From the NCBI GenBank assembly GCA_937925565.1, contig CALALM010000028.1, positions 1-20,501 on the forward strand: 20,501 nucleotides of DNA, in the 5' to 3' direction. A program made the translations under genes and the position numbers. The notes below the pieces were generated by a model. That model made no database searches and was not told where the DNA came from. It saw only the letters and a program-made list of their open reading frames with translations. The DNA is from an uncultured Centipeda sp. (GTDB taxonomy: Bacteria > Bacillota > Negativicutes > Selenomonadales > Selenomonadaceae). Numbering within the stretch: position 1 is the first letter of the stretch; each line of letters opens with the position of its first letter. Positions 15,686 to 20,229 of this stretch are shown here, piece by piece.

Positions 15686-15967
15686 TTACATCGGAACAAT
15701 GGCGAGCTTCTTGCCCAGTGGTGCAAGGAGTTTCGTCAGCGTAGAGATATTGGGACTGGTCGTGCCGCGCTCAAGGCGGGCAATGACGGGCTGCGTAACG
15801 CCGCTCATCTCCTCCAGCTGCTTCTGCGTGATACCGCGCTCCTGCCGTGCGCGGATGAGTTCGCCGATGAGTGCGACGCGCAGGTCGCTTTCTGCAATCT
15901 CCTCTGGTGTGAAGATGCGGCTACGGACTTCTTCCCAAGATTCGCCGATGGCACTGTTATTCTGCAT
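15686..15967 (-). CDS. HigA-type XRE antitoxin
   Basis: A 93-residue protein with an N-terminal helical extension and an XRE helix-turn-helix (about residues 33-85: [33 protein letters not shown]). It resembles antitoxins of HigBA/RelBE-type systems that bind the toxin and the operon's operator. The ATG at 15967 overlaps the toxin's end by 11 nt and has GGAGGAACTC upstream. The toxin-first order is typical of higBA. Confidence 0.87.
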   Translation of the reverse strand: MQNNSAIGESWEEVRSRIFTPEEIAESDLRVALIGELIRARQERGITQKQLEEMSGVTQPVIARLERGTTSPNISTLTKLLAPLGKKLAIVPM

Positions 15968-16322
15968 GGTGAGTTCCTCCTTCTTGCAGTTCTTTGAGTT
16001 CTCTCTTTGCTTGTTCGATTTCCCGCGGCGGGGTCTTCACCGTCTTTTTCATGAAATGATGGAGGAGAACAAAACTGCCCTCGTGCCACGCGACAAAGAA
16101 GATACGGTCACGCAGAGGGCGCAGTTCCCACAGGTCGCCGCCAATATGTTTGACGTATGGTTTTCCGAGGCGTGTCCCTTCGCGGCTCAGCGCTTCGATG
16201 TAGTCATTTATTTTGTTGAGTTTGATGCGGCTGTCTTTGTCCTTGCGTGCGGCGAGTTCATCAAGATACTCAATTACGGGACGCCGCCCCTGTTTGTCAC
16301 GGTAAAAATAAATGGGGTGCAT
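15957..16322 (-). CDS. HigB/Gp49-like RelE-superfamily toxin
   Basis: A 121-residue protein of the phage Gp49/HigB-like group (RelE superfamily). Segments [65 protein letters not shown] and [14 protein letters not shown] are the family's hallmarks. Members are usually ribosome-associated mRNA nucleases. AGGAGGAAAACG precedes the ATG at 16322. It is first in a two-gene operon with the HigA-type antitoxin. In the element it probably stabilises the integrated DNA, and it may act against phages; neither can be seen directly. Confidence 0.88.
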   Translation of the reverse strand: MHPIYFYRDKQGRRPVIEYLDELAARKDKDSRIKLNKINDYIEALSREGTRLGKPYVKHIGGDLWELRPLRDRIFFVAWHEGSFVLLHHFMKKTVKTPPREIEQAKRELKELQEGGTHHAE

Positions 16323-16340
16323 CGTTTTCCTCCTCTCTCT

Positions 16341-16369
16341 ATTATGCCTTAAAAGTTATTAGATAGCAA
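16341..16369 (-). promoter_or_regulatory. Promoter of the HigBA-type operon
   Basis: On the minus strand TTGCTA (16369-16364) and CATAAT (16346-16341) are spaced by 17 bp and lie about 20 nt upstream of the toxin start. Confidence 0.65.
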
Positions 16370-16392
16370 GTCGCCCGCGATGGCGGCTTTTT
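16370..16392 (+). terminator. Plus-facing intrinsic terminator (copy 1 of a repeated hairpin)
   Basis: A 6-bp stem (16370-16375 with 16382-16387, one G-U pair) is followed by five T. Its 3' half belongs to a 22-nt sequence (16378-16399) repeated exactly at 17061-17082. No plus-strand gene lies upstream within the element. Confidence 0.5.
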
Positions 16393-16421
16393 ATGCCCGT
16401 TTTGCGACGGCGATAGAGGAG

Positions 16422-16442
16422 AAGGCTAATGCAGCCTTTTTT
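16422..16442 (+). terminator. Plus-facing hairpin with T run
   Basis: AAGGCT (16422-16427) pairs with AGCCTT (16433-16438) across a 5-nt loop, and the T run extends to 16442. It lies 10 nt past the YgiT-type stop but points the opposite way to that gene. Confidence 0.5.
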
Positions 16443-16451
16443 CGGCGTGTG

Positions 16452-16685
16452 TTATGCAGCAGGGCGATGCTCATAGTTCACAACAGACATTTCCGTCGGA
16501 GCGTGGCGCAGGGATTCGACAATCTGCTCAAGCACACGGGCAACCTCATCGCTATAGGTGGTGTCGCCGCATTGGGAGCAGACGAAGGACGGAACGTCCT
16601 TAATGATAATGATATGTGCGCCGAGATCGACCATAAACGTGGTTTTTTTCTCCTCAAGAGAGCCTTTGCACATAAAGCAGCTCAT
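16452..16685 (-). CDS. YgiT-type zinc-finger protein, probable antitoxin
   Basis: A 77-residue protein with two CxxC pairs: C-F-M-C near residue 3-6 and C-S-Q-C near residue 36-39. This is the YgiT-type zinc-finger layout found in the N-terminal half of MqsA antitoxins. It lacks the C-terminal helix-turn-helix of full MqsA. The ATG at 16685 overlaps the stop of the DUF4258 gene by 4 nt, with AAAGGAGAAATCAC upstream; a longer in-frame extension would run back over that gene and is rejected. It is probably the antitoxin of the DUF4258 protein. Confidence 0.8.
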   Translation of the reverse strand: MSCFMCKGSLEEKKTTFMVDLGAHIIIIKDVPSFVCSQCGDTTYSDEVARVLEQIVESLRHAPTEMSVVNYEHRPAA

Positions 16686-17035
16686 TGTGATTTCTCCTTT
16701 CGTGTCTTTCCGTCGGATTCCCAACGGTTCGGATCTGGATAATATGCAGTGATGAGATGAAGAGCATCGATGCCGATGCCGCAGACGACATGAAGCCATG
16801 CGTTCTTTACTGTTACACCGAAAATCAAATAGTTTGGATGCGGATAGTCCTCGGGATAACGCTCAATAATTTCACCCGTTTCTAGTGCGTGTGTCACATC
16901 GTCGATGGATATGCCGCGCTGAAAGAGGCGCAGAAGTATGTGATTCGTCCATTGGAGCTTATGCGCAGAACATCGGTCTTGAATCGTTTTCAGTAGGGCG
17001 GTGTCTTTTGTGCTGTCAAAATCCAGTATCTCCAT
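16682..17035 (-). CDS. DUF4258-family protein, probable toxin
   Basis: A 117-residue protein that fits the DUF4258 pattern: an N-terminal helix with HILLRLFQRGISIDDVTHAL (the family's H-x5-RGI-x2-D block), then GEIIERYPEDYPHPNYLIFG and a strand WLHVVCGIGIDALHLITAYYPDPNRWE. The family has a predicted RelE/BrnT-like fold. It is followed with a 4-nt overlap by a YgiT-type zinc-finger gene, a common pairing. AGAAAGGA precedes the ATG at 17035. Located 38 nt after immA, it may be transcribed from the repressor promoter. Toxin activity is inferred, not shown. Confidence 0.78.
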   Translation of the reverse strand: MEILDFDSTKDTALLKTIQDRCSAHKLQWTNHILLRLFQRGISIDDVTHALETGEIIERYPEDYPHPNYLIFGVTVKNAWLHVVCGIGIDALHLITAYYPDPNRWESDGKTRKEKSQ

Positions 17036-17053
17036 AGAGCATCCTTTCTTTTA

Positions 17054-17075
17054 CCGCCTACGATGGCGGCTTTTT
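17054..17075 (+). terminator. Plus-facing intrinsic terminator (copy 2 of a repeated hairpin)
   Basis: CCGCC (17054-17058) pairs with GGCGG (17065-17069) and five T follow. Its 3' part is the second copy of the 22-nt repeat and overlaps the stop codon of the ImmA-like gene. Confidence 0.5.
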
Positions 17076-17496
17076 ATGCCCGCTTCAGTTCGACAAACTC
17101 CTCCGGCACACCGTAGGAAGCCGCAATGTGATAGATGGAATACCCTTCATACTCGCGCAGCAACTCATCCGGTAACAGAAGCTCGACAGCGAACGTGTTT
17201 GCCTGACGCTCGGATTTGTCCCGCGAAAACATGGTATAGCGTGTGAGTTTTGGGACGTTGAGATCGGCGTGGAGAATGGAGTGCCCGAGCTCATGCGCAC
17301 AGACAAAACGCTGCATACCCTCTGATAATTCGTTGTTCAAGATGATGTTCTGAAACCTGCGATAACGAACATAAAAACCGTAGGTCGTTTTCATCGGTTC
17401 GTATAGAATCCCGATGTTGCGCTCGCGGGCAATCTCAAACGGATTGTTGGTGTTGTAGTGTTCCGCTATCCCTATAGCAACCTGTCGCGGACTCAT
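17074..17496 (-). CDS. ImmA/IrrE-family metallopeptidase
   Basis: A 140-residue zinc peptidase of the ImmA/IrrE group. The zinc motif is H68-E-L-G-H72 in VCAHELGHSILH, and the downstream ERQANTFAVELLLPDELL supplies the third ligand (Glu) and the conserved ANTFA block. In ICEBs1, ImmA cleaves the repressor ImmR after DNA damage or quorum signals, so this gene probably inactivates the XRE repressor encoded immediately upstream. The two genes are only 3 nt apart. It ends with KRA at a TAA that lies in the 22-nt repeat. Confidence 0.9.
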   Translation of the reverse strand: MSPRQVAIGIAEHYNTNNPFEIARERNIGILYEPMKTTYGFYVRYRRFQNIILNNELSEGMQRFVCAHELGHSILHADLNVPKLTRYTMFSRDKSERQANTFAVELLLPDELLREYEGYSIYHIAASYGVPEEFVELKRA

Positions 17497-17499
17497 GGC

Positions 17500-17955
17500 T
17501 CAATCCTCGTGGCGGTACTTTTTCGGCGTAAACTTCTTCTTTGCCATGCGCTTTGAAAGCGTCATGGCGTGTAGAAGCGCAGCTCTCAGCATCTCGCGAT
17601 CCTCCTCATCTTCCGGGTCATCGCTCATCGCCGCTGCTCCGTTGAGAGAATCGAGCATGTTTTCCAGATCATGCGAGATTTGACGTTCGTCTTTTGGTGT
17701 GAGGAGAGGGAGTCCGTCGGAAACGGCTGGTTGCGTAGCTGGTTCAAAAAGTGATGTGCTTTTATCAACCAGTTTTTCTATTGGGATATTGAAGGCGTTG
17801 GCTAAATTTAGAATGTCATCTTGGTTGATTGCGGTAGTATATCCGCGCTCCCAGTTTGATATTACCTGTGCTGATTTGTTGATTCGTGTACCGAGGTCTT
17901 TTTGTGTAAGCCCGCACTCCCTTCGGTAAAACTTTATCCGCTCGCTAATGTCCAC
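17500..17955 (-). CDS. ImmR/CI-like XRE repressor of the element
   Basis: A 151-residue regulator with an N-terminal XRE helix-turn-helix (DISERIKFYRRECGLTQKDLG, then KSAQVISNWERG) and an acidic, helical C-terminal part, PKDERQISHDLENMLDSL, that likely mediates oligomerisation and recognition by the partner protease. A GTG at 17955 is chosen because GGGAGG sits 7 nt upstream; the ATG at 17973 lacks a binding site and lies within the leader. It is the first gene of an operon with the ImmA-like peptidase, divergent from a Cro-like gene, with four matching dyads around. It most likely holds the element's excision or lytic genes off. Confidence 0.88.
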   Translation of the reverse strand: MDISERIKFYRRECGLTQKDLGTRINKSAQVISNWERGYTTAINQDDILNLANAFNIPIEKLVDKSTSLFEPATQPAVSDGLPLLTPKDERQISHDLENMLDSLNGAAAMSDDPEDEEDREMLRAALLHAMTLSKRMAKKKFTPKKYRHED

Positions 17956-17987
17956 TTTTACGCCTCCCTCCATTTGGTAACAAGTTG

Positions 17988-17993
17988 ATTATA
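17988..17993 (-). promoter_or_regulatory. -10 box of the immR-like gene
   Basis: Minus-strand TATAAT lies 33 nt upstream of the GTG. The spacer and -35 position coincide with operator-like dyad O1 (18000-18016), which suggests autorepression. Confidence 0.6.
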
Positions 17994-17999
17994 ACACAA

Positions 18000-18016
18000 A
18001 TAACGGTATCAGTTAT
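18000..18016. promoter_or_regulatory. Operator-like dyad O1
   Basis: ATAACG-GTATC-AGTTAT. Arms match at 5 of 6 positions, with the same 5-bp spacer as O2 to O4. It covers the spacer and -35 position of the immR promoter. Confidence 0.65.
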
Positions 18017-18054
18017 AAAACCAACGGGATTTGAGATTGTTTTTGATATACCAC

Positions 18055-18083
18055 TTGACACTAACGAGTTACGTTAGTATAAT
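18055..18083 (+). promoter_or_regulatory. Consensus rightward promoter of the Cro-like operon
   Basis: Exact TTGACA (18055-18060) and exact TATAAT (18078-18083) with a 17-bp spacer. The whole spacer is dyad O2 and the start-site region is dyad O3, so this strong promoter should be shut by repressor. Confidence 0.9.
18061..18077. promoter_or_regulatory. Operator-like dyad O2
   Basis: CTAACG-AGTTA-CGTTAG, perfect 6-bp arms, filling exactly the spacer of the rightward promoter. Confidence 0.78.
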
Positions 18084-18086
18084 AAT

Positions 18087-18105
18087 TATAACGAAATACG
18101 TTATA
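18087..18105. promoter_or_regulatory. Operator-like dyad O3
   Basis: TATAACG-AAATA-CGTTATA, perfect 7-bp arms, over the expected transcription start and just before the ribosome binding site. Confidence 0.78.
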
Positions 18106-18122
18106 TAAAAGGAGGTGATAAC

Positions 18123-18368
18123 GTGACAGCCAATCAGAATATCGAACGCGTTCGACGAGCGAAAGGAGTAACAAAAACGCACTTGGCAAAGTTGTTGGGG
18201 ATGAGTTTACAGGGGTATCGTTATTTGGAAAGTGGCACTGTTCGCCTTGACGTTGAGCGAATGAGACGCATTGGGGAGGTACTCGGTGTTGACAGTGCTA
18301 TTTTTTTAGACGATAAACTAACGGATTGCGTTATATTCAATCAAGAAGGAGAGCAACATAATGAATGA
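18123..18368 (+). CDS. Cro-like XRE regulator
   Basis: An 81-residue protein consisting mainly of one XRE helix-turn-helix: NIERVRRAKGVTKTHLAKLL, then GMSLQGYRYLESG and MRRIGEVLGVD. A GTG start at 18123 follows AAAGGAGGTGATAAC, an almost ideal ribosome binding site. It is the first gene of the rightward operon, divergent from the ImmR-like repressor, and so likely the opposing regulator (Cro or an Xis/transfer activator role). Dyad O4 (18318-18334) lies inside its coding sequence. Its end overlaps the next small ORF. Confidence 0.85.
   Translation: MTANQNIERVRRAKGVTKTHLAKLLGMSLQGYRYLESGTVRLDVERMRRIGEVLGVDSAIFLDDKLTDCVIFNQEGEQHNE
18318..18334. promoter_or_regulatory. Operator-like dyad O4, inside the Cro-like coding region
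   Basis: CTAACG-GATTG-CGTTAT has arms agreeing at 5 of 6 positions and matches O2 and O3. No good promoter is seen around it, so it may act as a roadblock or a looping site. Confidence 0.6.
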
Positions 18369-18444
18369 AACATTGAACACAACCCCGAAGCCCGTTCGCC
18401 GCGCATTGCGAAACGAGAGGTTCAAAAGCAAGGAGATGAGTTAA
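18361..18444 (+). CDS. Small basic protein, 27 residues
   Basis: An ORF starting at ATG 18361 overlaps the Cro-like gene's end by 8 nt and stops directly before the TTG start of the next gene. GAAGGAG (18345-18351) precedes it. The product is basic (TPKPVRRALRNERFKSKEMS). I recognise no family. The tight packing with both neighbours and its ribosome binding site support translation, possibly for coupling of the downstream gene. Confidence 0.5.
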   Translation: MNETLNTTPKPVRRALRNERFKSKEMS

Positions 18445-18708
18445 TTGCTAAAAGAAGATTACGGCGAACTGGGAAACCAGTTAGTTCATGCAAAGACCAA
18501 AGAGGAGTTTGTTGCGATCGGAATGCAGCTGGTTCAAACGCCGGCATTCAAGAAAAGACAGGAATATGTTCTCTCTAAGGAGTGGGAGCGTCGTCAAAAC
18601 AAAGGGGGCACGAAGCACCGTCGAAAGAAACACCTTATACTTCTGTTCTGGTTGATTGGCGCTGTTCTGATTGTTTCGTTTATTTGTCTGAGTCTGTTGC
18701 ATATGTGA
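18445..18708 (+). CDS. Hypothetical single-span membrane protein
   Basis: An 87-residue protein beginning at a TTG with AAGGAG 9 nt upstream. Residues 1-60 are charged and helical (KTKEEFVAIGMQLVQTPAF, KRQEYVLSKEWERR), followed by a basic patch (KHRRKKH) and a C-terminal hydrophobic helix of about 22 residues (LILLFWLIGAVLIVSFICLS). It would be tail-anchored with the N-terminal part in the cytoplasm. I do not recognise the family. A 6-bp hairpin with GAAA loop lies at 18467-18482, inside the coding start. Confidence 0.6.
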   Translation: MLKEDYGELGNQLVHAKTKEEFVAIGMQLVQTPAFKKRQEYVLSKEWERRQNKGGTKHRRKKHLILLFWLIGAVLIVSFICLSLLHM

Positions 18709-18738
18709 GGAACGCGCAGCGAGGAACGAGTAAGAAAT

Positions 18739-18759
18739 CCTTACAAGTCCATTGTAAGG
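18739..18759 (+). repeat. 8-bp inverted repeat in the leader of the XRE gene
   Basis: CCTTACAA-GTCCA-TTGTAAGG is perfect. It sits 20 nt before the next start codon; no T run follows, so an operator or leader hairpin is more likely than a terminator. Confidence 0.6.
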
Positions 18760-18778
18760 CAAGGGAGGGAGATAGAAC

Positions 18779-19255
18779 ATGACCAAGATTGCACCGTCAA
18801 CAGCGGTCAATCGGTACTATTTAGCCCGCATGGCTGCGGCAGAGCGCAATGAGCGTATGAGCAGCCGCGAGGGCGCGAGCGAGGAGACGGGCATCGACCG
18901 CAAGCGGATGCAGCGCATCGAGATCGGGACGCTGAACCCGTACCCCGAGGAAGTCCTTCTGATGGCGGACTCCTATCACGCGCCCGAACTTCTGAACTAT
19001 CACTGCTCACACTGTTGCCCGATTGGACAGAGAACCGTACCACGGGCGGAGGCAAGTGAGTTGGATCGCATTACGGTGAAGTGCTTGAATGCGCTTGAGG
19101 AGATCAAGGGGGCGGACAAGGCGCTTCTGAGCATTGCGCGGGATGGGGTTCTCACAGCAGACGAAGTGCCACAGATGGAGGCGGTTCTTGCGGGAGTGCG
19201 AAACCTCGTGACGATTGCGGCTGAGATGCAGATTTACCTTGAGAAGCACAAGTAA
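18779..19255 (+). CDS. XRE-type regulator with a Cys-rich CPIG motif
   Basis: A 158-residue protein with an N-terminal helix-turn-helix-like part (LARMAAAERNERMSSREGASEETGIDRKRMQRIEIGTLNPYP split over two helices) and the motif HCSHCCPIGQ near residue 80, followed by a long helical C-terminus (ALEEIKGADKALLSIARDGVLTADEV). Firmicutes mobile elements often carry regulators of this shape. AGGGAGGGAG lies upstream of the ATG. Function beyond DNA binding is unknown. It sits between the early regulatory genes and the ribbon-helix-helix cluster. Confidence 0.75.
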   Translation: MTKIAPSTAVNRYYLARMAAAERNERMSSREGASEETGIDRKRMQRIEIGTLNPYPEEVLLMADSYHAPELLNYHCSHCCPIGQRTVPRAEASELDRITVKCLNALEEIKGADKALLSIARDGVLTADEVPQMEAVLAGVRNLVTIAAEMQIYLEKHK

Positions 19256-19267
19256 GGAGGTGAAGTC

Positions 19268-19462
19268 ATGGCAAAAGAAAAGCCCCTGCATGAGCAGGGG
19301 GCGCGAGGCAAGCTGACGCTTCGCATGTCGGACGACTTGAACCAACGGACGAAGGACAAGGCGGGATACCTCGGTATCAGTCAAAACGCTTTTCTGCTCG
19401 TCCTCATCGAGTTGGGGCTTCGGTGCTATGAGGTCAGTCCTTATTTGCTGAAAGAGGAATAG
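19268..19462 (+). CDS. Ribbon-helix-helix-like small protein
   Basis: A 64-residue protein with KLTLRMSDDLNQRTKDKAGYLGISQNAFLLVLIELGL, which has the Arc/CopG-type strand-helix-helix outline. TAAGGAGGTGAAGTC precedes the ATG. Its last 29 nt overlap the end of the convergent minus-strand gene at 19434. A CCCCTGC/GCAGGGG hairpin (19283-19300) lies just after the start codon and could slow translation. Confidence 0.72.
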   Translation: MAKEKPLHEQGARGKLTLRMSDDLNQRTKDKAGYLGISQNAFLLVLIELGLRCYEVSPYLLKEE

Positions 19463-19616
19463 CACCGTGTTCTTTTTCGTACTTGGCGATGTGCTGATTG
19501 ACAATCATTTCAAGTTCTTTGTTCACGGTACGGAAGTTGCTGTCGGCGATGAAGCGGAGTTTTTCGAGAACTTCGGCATCGACGCGGAATGTAAATTTCG
19601 GTAGCTGTGACGGCAT
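19434..19616 (-). CDS. Arc-type ribbon-helix-helix protein
   Basis: A 60-residue protein with PKFTFRVDAEVLEKLRFIADSNFRTVNKELEMIVNQHI, the Arc-repressor pattern: strand (residues 6-12), helix A, then helix B. AAGGAGGTGTCATT precedes the ATG at 19616. It is divergent from a second ribbon-helix-helix gene (19719) across a region of repeated TGACGGCA motifs, and so may regulate both. It converges and overlaps with the plus-strand gene at 19268. Confidence 0.82.
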   Translation of the reverse strand: MPSQLPKFTFRVDAEVLEKLRFIADSNFRTVNKELEMIVNQHIAKYEKEHGAIPLSANKD

Positions 19617-19724
19617 AATGACACCTCCTTATCTGTAATATACCATAAAAAAATACCGTCGGGCATATTGACGGCAAGGTGACGGCATGATATATTACAA
19701 ACAGGAGGTGACGGCAAGGTGACG
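19608..19724. repeat. Cluster of TGACGGCA motifs and a mirrored TGTAATATA pair between divergent RHH genes
   Basis: TGACGGCA occurs at 19608-19615, 19669-19676, 19680-19687 and 19709-19716. Copies 2 and 4 extend to an exact 16-bp repeat (19669-19684 and 19709-19724) that in copy 4 holds the GTG start. TGTAATATA (19634-19642) is mirrored by TATATTACA (19691-19699). These are candidate ribbon-helix-helix operators. Confidence 0.6.
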
Positions 19725-19877
19725 AAAACAAAACTGACGGTGAGAGTTCCACCGGAACTGTCAAGCAAACTGCATGATATGAGTAAGGCGACAGGACTTA
19801 CGAAAAACGGACTAATTGTGCAAGCGATTTTAGACTACGTTCGCAAGTACCGCGAGCAGAAGGACAAGACGGCGTGA
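19719..19877 (+). CDS. CopG/Arc-type ribbon-helix-helix protein (52 residues)
   Basis: A GTG at 19719 preceded by AGGAGGTGA (7-nt spacing) opens a 52-residue protein: KLTVRVPPELSSKLHDMSKATG, then LTKNGLIVQAILDYVRKYREQ. The strand-helix-helix layout and the TGLTKNGLIVQAI turn are typical of CopG/Arc repressors. No ATG serves it. It is divergent from the Arc-type gene at 19616, and the repeated motifs between them suggest mutual or self regulation. Its stop lies 32 nt before the excisionase-like gene. Confidence 0.75.
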   Translation: MTKTKLTVRVPPELSSKLHDMSKATGLTKNGLIVQAILDYVRKYREQKDKTA

Positions 19878-19909
19878 GCCGCAGAACAACGGCGTGAGGA
19901 GGTGAGAGA

Positions 19910-20224
19910 ATGGCAACAAAAGAGATCCCCGTATGGGAGAAAGCAGCACTCACCATTGAGGAAACGGCATCCTATATGGGCGTTCATGAAAATCTGGTGC
20001 GGGCATTGGCGAACGCATCGAAGAACGACCTGAACGACTTCCCTGCCTTCTGGGTGGGGCGGGTTATCAAGGTGGCACGAAAGCCGCTCCTCAAGTGGCT
20101 TGAGGACGTAGCAACATCGCACCGCGATCTCAAGCGGGCGGCGACGATGGTGGAGAATGCAGAGCAGATGCAGATGACACGGCGGCGCGGTCGTCCGCGC
20201 AAACAGATTGCGGAAGGATGGTGA
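19910..20224 (+). CDS. Excisionase-like DNA-binding protein with AT-hook-like tail
   Basis: A 104-residue protein whose first part (EKAALTIEETASYMGVHENLVRALA, then DFPAFWVGRVIKVARKPLLKWLEDVA) matches the winged-helix excisionase pattern of Tn916-type Xis: recognition of the DNA minor and major groove to bend att for Int. The C-terminus (RRRGRPRKQ) has the GRP core of an AT hook. Ribosome binding site GAGGTGAGA precedes the ATG. It is far from int (about 4.5 kb), not adjacent as in many phages. Could also be a general regulator; the assignment to excision is moderate. Confidence 0.7.
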   Translation: MATKEIPVWEKAALTIEETASYMGVHENLVRALANASKNDLNDFPAFWVGRVIKVARKPLLKWLEDVATSHRDLKRAATMVENAEQMQMTRRRGRPRKQIAEGW

Positions 20225-20229
20225 AGGAG

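Noticed and set aside
15544..15744. 66-codon plus-strand frame upstream of int
   Set aside because: No ribosome binding site, no family, and it runs across the palindrome and into the antisense of the HigA-type gene.
16388..16477. Short minus-strand ORF overlapping the end of the YgiT-type gene and ending in KRA like the ImmA-like protein
   Set aside because: The shared ending comes from the 22-nt repeat; no ribosome binding site or family supports translation.
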